A stretch of DNA of 64,000 nt from Rhyzopertha dominica (GCA_025024175.1 QCXZ01000086.1:25882245-25946244), one strand, 5' to 3'; counted from the first letter of the stretch, positions 50,260 through 63,748 are shown. Numbers and translations are program-made. Notes: generated by a model from the letters alone, not told the origin.

Positions 50260-53200
50260 TTAACTATAAAAATTATCACGCTGTTGATATAATGGCAAAG
50301 GTGTTATTGGTGAGAGGTCCTCTTCTTCCGTTGTTGGCTGCTGTTCTTGTAGTGGTAATGCAGCCAGTGCCTTCACTATAATAAATACGTCTGAATAAAC
50401 CGATTTACCTTAAACATGTCATGCATACAATAAACAGTGGCAGACTAATCAAAAAACCGTTACATCTCAAGAAACATAAAATTTATGCTAGCTGTGCTTT
50501 GACCAACCTTTTCTTGCAAGTTAATACTATTCTGCATGTTTAGGGGCAATTAATCGAAAGGGGTTAGTCTGCCACTGACAATAAAACTAACAAATGAAAG
50601 AAAAACAAAAAAAAAGTGCAACACAACACACCTTTGCAATCTGCAAGCCGCTACTGCTCACCTGGAGTATTTGTACCTACGAAAACAAAAGAAAACTAGT
50701 GGCAAAACAAAAACTCAAGCAAACACAAAACACATGCGTATGCCGAAGTGCAGCAAGAAATACCTACCTGCAACGATCTTGCTCATTTCCATGACTTGTT
50801 TAGCTAATATCTGATTCAGTTGAAGCAGGTGCTCTCGTTGTTTCTTTTCCTCGATCATCTTGCTCGTTGCCTTGTTTGTTAAACTGTTCAGTGTTTTGTC
50901 TGAAGTTCCATCACCTGAACATTATTTCATTAATTAACGACAAAAACCATGCCCATACAACCACATACCTGCATTTAAATTGACAGTGTTACTGCTAATA
51001 ATAGTATCAGAAAGCATTTTTTTAATTGACTCGACTTTTCTCAGTCTATGTTCTTGTTCCTCTGCTGACAACTGCGGTAATTGTTCTGGAATGTACCTCT
51101 CCGGAATATTTATCTTATTGGGTGTGCCAAGTATGCTATCGATCGTGTTCTCATTATATTTGAGCTCCTTGTTGCTCAGAGTCGACCGTACAACATCAGG
51201 AGCATCAATTCGCTGTCGCAGTGCTCTTTCCATGTCTAAGTCATCCCTCGCTCGTTTGCTATCGAGAAGAGATTTGTCAAAAACTGAGTCATCTGTTGGT
51301 AACTGATTTAAACTTTTCATTATTAAATTATTATGTGGCGCCGTGTAATGGCGTCGTTTTTCCTTGGGAACCGCCCTCCTGTTCAACTGTTTTGGTTTCT
51401 CCTGCACTGACACTTCCGTTATTATTTGTCTGGCTGCTTCACTTTTAAAAACAGGTGAAAGTTCGGATTTGTCAAGACTGTCTTCGGAATAAGCTTGAAT
51501 GCTCGGTGAAGACACTGAATTTTGCCTGCTCAGAATGCTGCTGCTGTTCTTGCTGCCCTCTGAAGATGTGCTTAAAAGATTCGAACTGCTCTGGGTCTTC
51601 TGCACCACCGTCGGGCAAAACAAGATGCTTGAACTCTGAGACGAGTCGTCCTCTTCAATGAGCGACTCCCACTTTCCAGCAGGCAACTTTTCTCGCTCTC
51701 TCTGTCGCCTCTCTGATTCCCGCTTTACTATCCGCACGGTTTTTATTTCCTGCTTCTCCTGGTGGCAGCTCGAATTCTGGGTTGTGTCGTCACTAGCTGA
51801 ATCGCTGGATCTCATGCTACGTCCATAAGGATCGCAGTCTGGGTTATGCCTAAGATCAGTGTTAATGTATAACGGGGTTGTTCGTGGTGAGTTCAGAGGG
51901 TTCTCCCAGCTATCTCCGTGATCAACTGAGCTCATGGTGTCTAAGTCGGTTTCTCGCCAAGATGATGGCGTTTTCTTTTTGTTACCTGAAAGAAACGTGA
52001 AGTTACGTTAAAAATGACTAGTTGATTAGTTAAAAATCTGTTAGTTTGCTACTTTGGGCTGTAAAAGAACTGCTTTTCTACCCAAGCATTCATTAGTATG
52101 ATAAGTATTTACCTTCCCTGTTCTGTGAACTACCATTCAAGGGTTTAATTTGCTGCTGAAGGTTATTTGAGCGGTCAGTTAGTTGACGTACTTGCATGCT
52201 GAGCTCTTTTCTCTGCCTCTGTAAGTCACCGACTTTTTGTTGCACTCGCTGCAAGTCCGATTCTAACATGGCACTCGTCCCGACGAAACAGGGCAAGCTG
52301 TCACCTAAAAATTTTCCCGTTAATGTAAAAATGCCAAAGCCAAACTACATGTGATCAACCTGGATTTGAGAATTGTGGCGAACTCCTCTGCTGTCTTGAC
52401 AACTGAAGCTTCTGCTTGAGCACGAGTAGCTTCTGTTCCAGTCTTGCATTTCCAGCGACCGTTTCTTCTAGCTTCTTTGAATTTTCCGCTAACTTCGAAT
52501 GCACCCTTGTCAGTTCCTTTTCCAACATCATCTGCTGCTTCCTTGCCTGATCAATTTCCGCAGGATCGCTAAATCCCTTGTTTATCCTTTGTCTCAGGTC
52601 ACCTAAAGCACGTTCAATGTCTTCCTTGTCTTGCTGGAGGTTCTGCAAAGTTGATGACTCTTCTTGTATCAACCGATCCAGCTGATACAGTTCTTGAACT
52701 TTTTCCTGAAGGTGTGCGTGGTTTGGATTCAGTCGGTTCCAGTCTCGTCTCTCCTCAGCCAACAGTCTGCGTTCTTGAATCTGCTGGTTGAATTCGATCC
52801 TGTCTCTTACGTACGGATTTAGCCGATCACTCGGTGATCTATACAGCGAACCGAGCTTTACCATATTATCGACAAGATTGACCAGAGGCTTGCCCTTTTC
52901 GTACTGCTTCTCCAACTCAATTAAGTGCTGTTTTATTTGATCCAGTTTTTGAAGGTTCTCCAGTTTTTTGACTTGGTCCATCAAATGAAGCTGTGCCTGA
53001 AAAAGAAATAGTGATAGAGATGTCCACCGGTGCTGGTAAAGTAGCACGGTAAGCGATTTGTAGGTGTTAATAAGCAAGAAACTGTTAGTTCTTATGTTAC
53101 TGGAGTGTTCTCAAACCTGTATATTATCTATTTCATTATAACAAGCCTCGATGGCATGGCAGATATTTGTACTTTGCCTACGTAATTGTATTAGCAACAA

Positions 53201-56200
53201 GACTAGTTCTTCGTGAGTTCTGCCAAGTAATTCACCTGCAGACATGTTCATTTTTTCATTCCATTTCCAGTTGGCCTAGTGCAACATCACAACATAAATA
53301 AATAACGAAAATAAAGAACGAGTGTGTGAATATGATCCCTGTACACTTACTTTTCTAATGTTCTCCAGTTGAATGTCATGCTGACTTGCTCCATACTGTC
53401 CCACTGATTGTCTGCTTAGACTGAAAACGTAACAGTTTGACTTATGAAAGTGAACTCATTACGGATACTCACTTGTAGTCGCTTTCATGAACCTTTGGTA
53501 TACTCAGAGCTGACCTACTGTGTCCCATCTGAGGAGTGGGCGTCCAAACTCTTTTTGCTGATACCGCTCTGGGGAAAGTGTCCCTTATATTTAAAGAGAC
53601 AGAGCCAGAAGCTGCGAATAAGCAGCAATTATATCATATCCGTTTTGATATAAGGTTTGGAGAACATAGAAGTTATATAGGTGGATATACAATTTTGTGC
53701 TGATTTTTTGTGATATCTGACTGTCATGCAACCCCAAAACATATGGAGAAAGGTGATTATCAATAAGATGGTCCTGCCTGAAGCATGTTTACCACATTTT
53801 GTTGCTTTTCAGGGCAAGACAATCAAATCATCAATCACCACAATGAACTTATATTTACATGATCGTCCATGAAAAGATATAGTATACAAAAACTATGACA
53901 AATTATTACCTGGCTCTTCCACTTTTTCCTGTTCACCTTGCTGATCACATCCTACCACTGTGTTAGTCGTTCTTTGGCCATCTGCTGGTGCACTGGACAT
54001 TAGATCCCACTGTCTCAGTTTTTCCCTGTCAATGATAAACGTGCTATCTCTGTTCTTAGCAGTATTCTTGCAGTTGCTGCAGACGCTGTTCTTCTCCAGC
54101 TCTTTTTGGGGCATGTTGTAAATGTTATCGTTCACATAGGTAACCAGCCTCGAAATGCCTCTCGTGTGTTTTTTCTGTGACTTCTTTGGCTCACAAACGC
54201 AGTCCAGATCATCCAGTGATCTTGTGTGTCTTTGGCTAGCAGATCTCAGTCGTTCTCGCCATACAGCATCTTCTTCCCACAAGTAACTGCCTTCTGTATT
54301 GTCGTTTCCAAATTCGTCAGTATTGGTCTCGTTATTACCGTTAGTTTGGTTGGGTGATGTTTCGACTGCCTCGCTTAATACATTCTCTAGCAAACCTTCT
54401 AAGGAATGGGACCTCCTGAAATTTATATCCTCAGACTGGGCCTCAGAGCGGTTAAATTTTTCTTTATTTCTATATGGGTACAGATTCCTCGTTTCCGGAT
54501 TCGACTGCAAGCTCGACACGGAGTCAACAGCTTTAAGACGTTTTAGCGTGTCCGATTCATAAATATTCTTTTTATCAATCTGTCCGGATTTATCAGCTAA
54601 ATTCAGAAAATCAACAGAAACAGACCTGGCTTCGGCAGCAAGCTTAAATGTGTTTTCTGTAACACCATAAGGGGAATGCAAATTTTGTACGTGGGTATTG
54701 CAGCGTATGGGATTCACGATATGTGTAATATCACGTTTGTTACCGTTCATCGATTCCCTCTGGTTGTTTAGCATCAGAATCGTGCTGCTGTTGCTGTGAG
54801 AAGTGTTCATAGACAGATCTGAATAGTAATAGGGTGCAGGTTGCGTGAATGAATTGTCATCCTTCTGCTGTCGGAAGTAAAAAGAAACAGACGACAGCTC
54901 CTGGGCATTAAATGAAGGCTCGAGCACTACAGTTGGTGTGGAGCATGCCGATGTGGGTAACAAAGCAGTTATCTCTGCAGTAGCAGAACTATTAGCATCA
55001 ACTTGGGCCCTCGGTACAAATTCCTCATAGGAGAGTCCACTGGTAGTTGCCTCTTTACTGCTTTCTCTGGAATGCAGAATCTGCAAGGGGGAAGCACAAA
55101 TCTTTTTGCCAGAGTCTTCAAACACGTAAAGATTTTCATAATCATGAAAATCCTGATGGGACTGCGATTTAGTAACCCTTTCTCTTTTGCCATATTCATC
55201 GACCTCTTTATTCTCCGTATCTGTATTAAATGTGCAGACAGAGGAAGTGTCATGATCCTTCTCAGTGTAATAACTATCTTGCTTTCCATCCTTACTAGAC
55301 TTCCTTGGTTGCTCGCTAAAACTAAGACTGCTAGTTATGGACTCGTCATTATTATCATATTCGGTCATTGGAGGGGACGATGTTGGAATCGGTGGTGGAG
55401 AAACGAGCTCGCTGTCTGAGCTGTCTTGAAATTCAGGAGTGGCTTGTGTTGCTCCTAGATAATAAGATGCAGGTCGAAAGGAATCTGAAAGACTGAACCT
55501 TGGTTGCGAGGGGGTGTCGAGAGAATCCAGGTCCTTTGAAGCCTCATCATCTGCATCTGAGCTGTCAGATTTATTGCCTTTTGTGTCAGACTGCTCTTGT
55601 GGAGCAGACACTATATCAGGCAGCAGCTCGGGTTTAGACTGTGCATGTTGTTCACTTTTTTGCATGGTAAGTTCCATGTAGAGCGGTTCGTTTTTTGATT
55701 TACCAAAGCATACTATTTCATACTCTTGCGGATCGCATCCTGAACTGAGCACGGTGCTGTTTGCACCGTGTATCATTTCCATGTATGGGTCTTCTTCGAT
55801 TTCTAAATGTGGGGAGCCTTTACCAAAAACTGAATGCAATTCTGAAAAACTCCTCTTTGAAGTCATAGACACATAGTTTTCTTCAATATCTTCCTTGGGT
55901 TTATCGGTAAAGCTTGATGATTCTTTTTGTTCGGGCTCAGAAACTGAGATTTTCTCGAAATCTGAAAGGATACTTTTCACTAGGGCATCGTTGCTTTTTA
56001 TCTCTTTTATAACCGGGGTTTTCTCAAATTTCTCGTTGTATTCAGATCTTAAAGTAGATACTTGTGCAACCGATGACGGTTCTTTGTTAAACATCTTTAG
56101 TGGTTTTGCGAAGTTCGTGTTTTCTGAACAGCTCTGCTCTTCGGTGTACACAGTGGTAGATGTGGACGTCTGTGGTTCAGACGTGCTCTGATAGGAATCC

Positions 56201-59200
56201 ACCGTCCATCCTGCCTGTGTTTGCTCTTTTTCTTTGCTTCTGTCCTCATTTTCTGAACCGACGATAAAAAACTTTTACAAATTTTTTGTTTACAGTGATA
56301 GCAGTAAGTGATAAAATGGCCTCGTTCCATACAAAATTAATCTGTTAGTAATATAATTGAAGGTTAAAATAGATCAGTTACCATCGAAGTGTTAGTAACA
56401 GAAAGATGAGACCCAAGCTGTTCCAGGCAGGAAGGACCAGTGTAGACTAAAAACTAACACCACAACACGATTATCACTATCAATGCGCATCCAGGTATTA
56501 AGAAATATATCATGCACAGTGTTTTCTTGTACCTGAACTGCATTGTTTTCTATCTTCTATCAAATCTACTAAGTAAGCAAAAGAAATCCTACCTTCATCA
56601 TCAGAAGAATAACTGTTATATTGTGGAAATGTGTTAGTTGCTTTTTGTGTATCTGTATAAGGATCGCCTGGGGTTTTAATTTGATATCCGTTATCCACAT
56701 TCCTGTAGTAATACTCATTCCTTCCTCTCATATTGCTCTGATTCACTTTTCGGTTCAGTGGCGACTGCAGCATCCGTTGCTTCCATTCCAGGAGCCGCTT
56801 CATGGATTCTTCTCTCTGTAACAAATCAATTATTAAGTGGATGGGGACACTCCACAGTTTATACCAGAGTAAAACGAGAGATGAGGGCTAAGAAAGGCTT
56901 AATGTGCGTAATGAGAATATTTAGATAGCAGATGGGTTGCCATGAGTCAAGGTCATCAAAGACTTTGCACCCGATGGATAAAAAAGCGTTAAAAAGGTTT
57001 ACCTTTTTCTCTCCATCCCTGGCAGTTGACCTCCCATCATGAATCTGTTCGTGTTGGTTGGCATATGGTAATCTCGCACTTGCAGACCTCGTGAACTGGT
57101 CATATTCTCTTCTCCTGCCTTCCTGCATGTAGTACTGCTCTCGATGAGATGTTACAACAGGGCTGCTGCTTTCCTGCCCGTAGCTTTCATACGGACTTCC
57201 CCTTACATCCAGTTCTTTCGTCAGAGATCCTTCACTGAGAACGCTCCTGCTCCTCACTGGTTGTATGCAATGCTTACTCGAATCATTCCCCACGTTGTCT
57301 AAATGCAGCGGTTGCGTGTTGGACCTCATCAATGGAAATGTATTCTCCAAGTTTCCCAAGCACTTGTTTTGAATCGGTCGCTTAGGCATGTGTTGTTTCG
57401 GCAGGTACTGGGCTGACTTTCGCATGTTTGCTGCGTATTGCTTCTCGGAATAAAAATAATTATCATTCAGGGTGTTTCGGTTAATGTCTAGACTAGATTT
57501 AGGCCTCGCTTGCTGTACAGGGACGGAACTAGGATCAGTCCTCCTTGAAAACTCGTATTCCAAGAAATCGGCGTTGTGTGGACGAGGAATGGTAACGTTT
57601 GGCGGCCTCCTCATCTGCACTGCTTGTTGAGGATACATTTCTCGTTGTGGCATCATCGAAACTGGTGTGTACGTGTGTTGCATGGATGGATTCGTCTTTT
57701 TGACATTTGAGTAAGCCAGTGGACTGATGGGACGTTTGTACATCGCTTGTTCGGCATATACGTCTTCGTAATCGCCAGGATACCTGGATTTGGGTGCGTT
57801 TAAGCTTGATCTTCCGTAAGTGTCGGGTGTTCTTCTTTCTGTGTTTGGAAGTAGTCCATATACATCTCTTACAGGTGTCATATCGTATTCTCTAGACTGT
57901 ATATGGGGCATTCTAGCTACATATTCAGGCCCTCCGTACATAGGAACGGGGGACCTCTTCATTGCATTTAAATGCGAGTACCTCAAATCGCTAACGTACC
58001 TCTCTGATATTTCTGGACTAGGAGAGGAATAGCTACCATCATTCAACCTTCTTGGCTTTGGTGGGGCGTTTGCATACAGGGGTTGTGAATATTGGCTTAG
58101 CTCTTGCTGACTGGGGCTGCTGAGGTCTGTTGCGTTACTAGACGAATGCATATGTACTGGCGTCGTTGCAAATGTGTGTCTCTGGTTGTGCTGGTAGTTA
58201 GACTCATTCTGATTGGAATTAGATGAGGAAACTGGTTGTGTGATGACCGGCTCACTGAAAAAACGCTTGCTTATGTCTGTCCAAAAATTGCAATTCAGTC
58301 ATACCTATGGCTTTGCAGTAAACAGGCAGCGTTCAGATTCAATATCCATTGAGCCATCAGTTCTTGGGAATCAGCAGCTAAGATGTAAGTTCTCATATTG
58401 GCGTGCTCTAGTTTGAAAGCATATTTTTTGTTGAACTTTGCTTCTGAACCACACACAGACACCTTGTAGGATGGCAGCAAGATTGACCCGAGCAATTTGT
58501 CTTCTTCTGGACCTATGAAGCAACATATGTTATTTATCTTTTGCTGTATATTAGGCGGCAAAAATATGATGGAAAGTGGTTCAGTAAACAGAAAAAATAG
58601 AAATAATAAACGAAGATTTGGGAAAGGTTGTTAATCATAACAATAATGGACAGGTCAACGAAAAAATATGACTATGGGAAAAGTAATTCCAACATTATGG
58701 AGATAATGTACGAAATTATTAACAGTGAACGCAATTTCGTTGTAAGAAATACGTTTTATACATATTCATAAAATTATGAGAGTAGTATCGAGCAGGAACG
58801 AGCAATTTGTGATTAACTAGAATTTCTTAGGAACGTTCAAATTGTAATAGCAGTCGAGGATAATATGACGAGTAAAACAAATAAAAAAAATGTGTAGTAC
58901 AAATAAAACTATAAATATATAAAACACACAGAAGAAACAGAGAGCAGAACGACTATACAGTGCAAAAACTAAGTAAGAATTAAAGAATGAACTGGAAATA
59001 CAAATTTGACGATAAAGGACGCGAAACAAAAAACAGAAACTGAAGAAAGAGAAAAGCTGTTCTTCAAGTATTAAAAACACGTAGAAAAGGGCAAAAATTC
59101 TAAAGAAATATGTATACTATGCTAAGCTGGCGAACAATATACATTGAGGATAGTATAAAATATGGATGAAAGTCAGAAAAGAGCGAAGGTATCAAGACAT

Positions 59201-59919
59201 TTACCTTTATAATAGAAGAGGCAGTATTCGGAAAGAACAAACCACCTCTTCTTCCAAAGCATCAACCCTTCCGAACCCTGCTTGTAGAGCCACCCCTGCA
59301 TCTCCACTGGAGCGTGTGAGGGCCTCTTTGCTACCGGAGATCTCAGCTGCTGATTGCCACTACTGCTTTTCTTTCTCTCTACGGTTTTCGGCTTTATCTG
59401 TGATGCTCCAGACTGATTGGGAGACTGCTGCTTCTGTTGGTTTTCGATCTTCACCTGCTGCTGCTGATGGTAATGTGCTGGTGGTTGATGGGGCACCCAT
59501 ATCTGCGGATTCTGCTGTTTCAGAGGGTTGTACGCGTTCTCGTTGCTTTGGTAATGAGTTTGGTATTGAACAGTTTCTGTCTTCGGACGTGAATTTGGTT
59601 GTACGTGCTGGTGGAGCTGGTTGGTATAGATATTGGGCTGGTATTTGTGTTCAGGTGCCGGTAAGGGGTGTTTATGATACGAGGGTTGAGGGGGGTGCTG
59701 GTGGACGTGGGAATAAACGTTAGGGGCATTCAACTGTTGCTGCGGCTGGTGCTGGTGGGGTTGGTTCAATTTTAGGCCATATTGCAGTAGCCTCATCTGC
59801 TGGGGGTTGTGTTGGTGCACATGCTTCAATATCGCTTCGCTGTCCTCGTGTGGCGAATTTATTTGCATCGCCTTCTTGTTTTCCATGCTTGTGGGATTCA
59901 GCCTGAAAAAATTCGCCAT
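50260..59919 (-). CDS. PLEKHA4/5/6/7-type PH-domain protein (kramer-like)
   Basis: Adaptor protein: the PH domain binds phosphoinositide-rich plasma membrane, and vertebrate and fly relatives act in junctions and planar polarity/Dishevelled control. Minus-strand exons in order: 59919-59205, 58512-58305, 58254-57003, 56815-56593, 56252-53910, 53611-53473, 53420-53351, 53275-53117, 52996-52360, 52304-52113, 51985-50969, 50914-50768, 50375-50260. They sum to 7218 bases, 2405 residues plus stop. In order: a His/Gln/Pro-rich N-terminus, PH domain (about 205-305, GWLYKQGSEGL to WILNLNAACLL), a long low-complexity region, the family block LLEWKQRMLQSPL, a 780-residue Ser-rich disordered exon, coiled coil about 1704-1980, and a last helix LLQLNQILAKQV. 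It is about twice the length of vertebrate PLEKHA5. The start is uncertain: a TTTTTTCAG acceptor at 59911-59903 overlaps the first ATG, so upstream exons (possibly WW domains) may exist outside what I can see. Confidence 0.9.
52360..53275 (-). other. Coiled-coil region of the PLEKHA-type gene
   Basis: Exons 53275-53117 and 52996-52360 encode long runs of Leu, Gln, Glu and Lys in heptad-like order. Examples are QVKKLENLQKLDQIKQHLIE and EKELTRVHSKLAENSKKLEE. This predicts a dimerising coiled coil as in PLEKHA5-7. Exon 52304-52113 extends it (LQRVQQKVGDLQRQRKEL). Confidence 0.85.
58305..59340 (-). other. PH domain of the PLEKHA-type gene
   Basis: The domain is split by one intron. The first part (59340-59205) gives GWLYKQGSEGLMLWKKRWFV and CLFYYKG. 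The second (58512-58305) gives EEDKLLGSILLPSYKVSV, KYAFKLEHANMRTY and QWILNLN. The KRWFVL block and the closing Trp are intact. The K-x(n)-KR basic pattern of the first strands, used by relatives for phosphoinositide binding, is present. Confidence 0.93.
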
Positions 59920-62900
59920 GAAACATGGTTCGCCGGTCCGTTTTATTTAGGATATTTACCAATCCCACAGCTGCCACAAACAAGAAAACATTTTGAAGGT
60001 TGAGCTAGTTAATTAATTCATGTTGAAAATAACCGGGCTTAAAATAGTTTGTTTTAAATAAGCCTTTGGCTAACAAAAATATACCAGCGTCCAGTTTTGA
60101 AGTCGAGCCAGGCATTTGGTATTCAACGCATTGATGTAGGTCACAGAGCGATCATGGCTGAATTTTTTTTATAAAGGCGCCGTCCGCGATCCATTAAGTT
60201 GCGACGATAGGTATACGCGACAAATACCTAACGAGGCATGATTAGAATTTTTACGCTGAACCGACTACATCTTATATTAAACCGAATGAACACACGTTTT
60301 TTGAGGCACCATAGTAGGTTTGCTACAAACACAGGGCGCCGGCGCGGGAGCACTACCCTCTTGCACCCCTAGAATATATTTAGGGCGCAAGCGACGCACA
60401 GACGTAGTAAGAGGAAGAAAATGCAATCATGGTAATAATAATGAGTTTAAAAATATCTCGTGCGTCAATTCCTGTTATTTTTAGTCATAAATGTGTTAAA
60501 CATTCAGCCTCGTCTTGAATCGCTTAATGAGAAACGTCTATACCGGGTGGGCCTATAGGTATAACTCCATAATCGTTTAGAATTAGGAAAACTTTCGGAT
60601 TTTTGAGTACTGCAACCTTTTTGATTCTGGTTGTACCGCAAGCGTACACTTACATTTCATTTTATAATTTAAAAGATTTTCACAGATTCCAAGAAATTGA
60701 CATTGCTATAAGTAGGTATATCAAATAAAATAAAAAAATTAATTTTGCAACTGACAGTGCATCAGGATGCTTTAAATCATAATCTCTTTTTGCTTTGGCA
60801 CTATTTGTGCCCCTTAGAAAGGAAAACCTCATGGTTATATCTCTTTTAGTTTAAATATTTGCACATTGTCGCATTTTTTAATAACTTCATACCTACTAAT
60901 GCATTTTACACCTAATTTGTGGTTAATAAGCAGTGATAGTAATATTCGATAATAAATTGAAATATACAGTACAGTCGTTATGGTAGTTGTTCAGAAAAGT
61001 AGAATGGATAGGGGTGTAAAAATACTTACATAAATTAAGGAAAAGGTCGGAACTCTTCAGTATTCAGAAACGATACTTGTCGGTATGTATGTAATTTTGC
61101 AATATTCTCCCCGTACATGTTTGTATACTTTAAAAAGTTATGTAATTTTTCTAATATCAAATAAAATCATACGTTTAAGAGGTACTCAATTGTTCGAAAT
61201 AACAAAAAAACTGTGGAAATATTTATTAAATGTTTAGAAGAAACGAAATATACGTAATTCCAACTTTACAGTCCATCAGGGCTTAATTTAATGAACAGGG
61301 GCTTGAATTTAAGTGCAGCATTGTTACTTTGGCGAAAGGTGTTAAAGAATGGCTTGAAATATAAAAGAATTAACAAAAGATTATCAATAATCGAAAGTAA
61401 ACCACTCAAGCGATGGTGATTTGAATTTATTAAAAAAAAATCATGGTTAGCAAAATGAAAATTGACTTATTATAGAAAAGATTAAACCCCAAACATAGAT
61501 GCAAGTGCCGTAGAATTAGTGCTGAAAGTCACAGACGAATTGAGTGAGATATTGTTTTAAACAAATTAAATCCAATGAAACGAGCTTTCTCAGAAATAGC
61601 GAATTCCCTACAGTAATATGGAAAGAATACGTTCCCTCTATAACTAGTTGATGCGGAGATGGTGTGAAATTCGAAATTACGCAGCGACAAAACGGCGAAT
61701 AAAAACATTTCCGGCGTAAGAGATCCTTGCTTGTTAGTATTTTCATTGTTGTTTTCACACAATGGGTACCATTTGGGGCTAAAAATAACCGACATCGCCA
61801 AAGAATGGACCTGTAAGCCTCGAATGATGGCATCACGAATCGAAATAAGCTATTCAGGAGACGCACCTTTCAGTGGTAAAGAACAAGACGGTATTGCGGT
61901 CCTGTACATGCATTTAAACGAAAAGGTACGCTCCGCACATTCTAATTAGTACCTACCCTACAACGGTCACGTGGTAATTGTTAACATGAAATGTTTAGCG
62001 TGCCTTGCACATGATTAAAGAAGGCGTGTAAGCAAAGTACACACGCTGTTAATTCCTTACTCAGCATGTAAACAATTAGTTAATAGGTCGATGCAGTTAA
62101 CAAGCGTTTGATGACGACCAAATTGTCAAAGCACACGTGAAGACCGCGCTTGTGTCCTGTGTGGGCGTTGAAATCCCCATATCTTAAAGAAACTGCGGTG
62201 ACTGTTTGCCTTCGGGCGAATTTAAATACCACAACATGAACGTAGGTGCCAGATTGCGTGGAAAAATTCTTATATTAACGATTGTAGCACCGATCTTGGT
62301 CACACACATGAGACACTCGAAACCAGAGTTCAAAACTTACTAGCAACGTATTGGTGCCATTGATCCCATGCACTAGGAGCACATTTTAAAGAACCACAGC
62401 CTGGTGCTGTAGCTCGCGATTTGTGCACTATCAAATGCCGATCCCTGGTATCCCAGCACTGATACAACACTTAAAACTGCGTAACATTTTCTTTGTGCGG
62501 CACTTGCGTGTGTTATTAAAGGCAAAACGCGCGGAGTTCCATTTTGCGTGCTTGCTGGCCTACGAACCTCTCAAACCGTAAACGAGTAAAAGTAGAGAGG
62601 GAACAGGTAGTCGTATCTTGACAACACAACGTCTCCCATACCCCCCTATACAAAGTAGGGCCTGCCGACACCTGCTCAGGCTCCAGCACTCTTGCATCCG
62701 TTCATTCGTCTCAACGGTGTAGATATATGATTACGCATGTTAACGGTATCCGTAAGTTATTGGATTTTTTCAAATGCTGACGCCATCGATGCTGATTACT
62801 GTTAGTACGTCTCCCATAAGAAAGATAAAAATTAACGGCCACTCATTAACTCAAAGTAAATTGAGCTGACATCAAAACACGATTCCTGATTTTAGCGACT

Positions 62901-63240
62901 AAATCTTTCCGCACCTGCTGAAATACCAATTTAAAGTTATCGCGTAATTATTTGGGTTACTTCGCATGAGAAAAATCCTTGGCATTGCCCCAAATATGTT
63001 AGTTTAAATATAGTCATTCAAATCGTGCCACATAATCTAGAAATATACGCCTGTCACTTAGGCTGCCTATCTAACGTTCAACCTTTGCGCGTGTGTTGTC
63101 CAACCTTTCTCTCACAAAATACGTGAGCAGCACCCTCTCTACAATATAACGATTACGTCGCCTCAAACTTAAGAATAATCTTAATAACTTTTTAAGAACG
63201 TTCTGTATAAAAATATTTTCAGGACGAATCCTATACACGC
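59920..63240. other. Intergenic/5' region, no gene recognised
   Basis: This stretch should contain the 5' leader and promoter of the minus-strand PLEKHA-type gene. A GC-richer patch at about 60330-60420 is one candidate. CCGGGTGGGCCTATAGGTAT near 60545 looks like a degenerate mariner-type end. The ORFs at 61516-61866 and 61529-61801 (minus) and 61731-61949 (plus) are low-complexity translations without family resemblance. I saw no WW-domain exon. Confidence 0.45.
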
Positions 63241-63480
63241 TACATCTTAGCTTTGAATATACAATGTATACAATGTATACATTCTATATTCAAAGATCTT
63301 AGGTATCCTCATAAGAAAAACATCACATGGTGTAAGGTCGGGAGACCTCGATGGACATTCTGTCAATCCAACGTTGTGGCAAGATTTGATTTAAATAACG
63401 GCGCGCATCGCGCTGAAACCAGGTATCCTATTCCAAGGGCAGTAATGACTTCATTTCTTCAGTTCTTAAAACAAGACTGC
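63240..63480 (-). mobile_element. Mariner-like transposase fossil
   Basis: Minus-strand translation gives DTWFQRDARRYLNQILPQRWIDRM (about 63430-63355; quoted in part: RRYLNQILPQRWIDRM). After a one-base shift it gives SRSPDLTPCDVFL (63349-63311). These are the MWFQHDGAPAH..YLNQxFPxRWIGR and PPRSPDLTPxDFFLWG blocks of mariner-like transposases. Codons after that run into a palindrome and a stop. No terminal repeats were found. It is the same superfamily as the fossil near the left end of the window. Confidence 0.7.
63251..63295. repeat. 45-base near-perfect palindrome
   Basis: The outer arms CTTTGAATATA (63251-63261) and TATATTCAAAG (63285-63295) are exact inverted copies. The centre is built from two head-to-tail copies of ACAATGTAT that nearly pair with themselves. 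Confidence 0.9.
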
Positions 63481-63748
63481 TTTGTATTGATGCACATGTT
63501 CCTTATTAGAAATTATTTTTATTATTATTTATATTTTCATCAGATTTTCATTATTTTTCCCGAAGTGCTATTTTTTTAATTTCTAATGCATGTTCGTATC
63601 GACAAAAATGAGTTGATTCAAAGTATGAACAGAAAATAGTATACTTACTTATAATACTTTATTATAGATGTTAAAATTTCTTAAATATGTGCCGTCTGGA
63701 TAAATTAATCTGACAGGAAGTAATAATACTTATCAAGCTTTAAATACA

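Noticed and set aside
61516..61866. 116-residue minus-strand ORF upstream of the PLEKHA-type gene as a missing exon
   Set aside because: A WW or other PLEKHA N-terminal motif is absent, and a second overlapping ORF (61529-61801) is equally open in another frame, which suggests chance openness.
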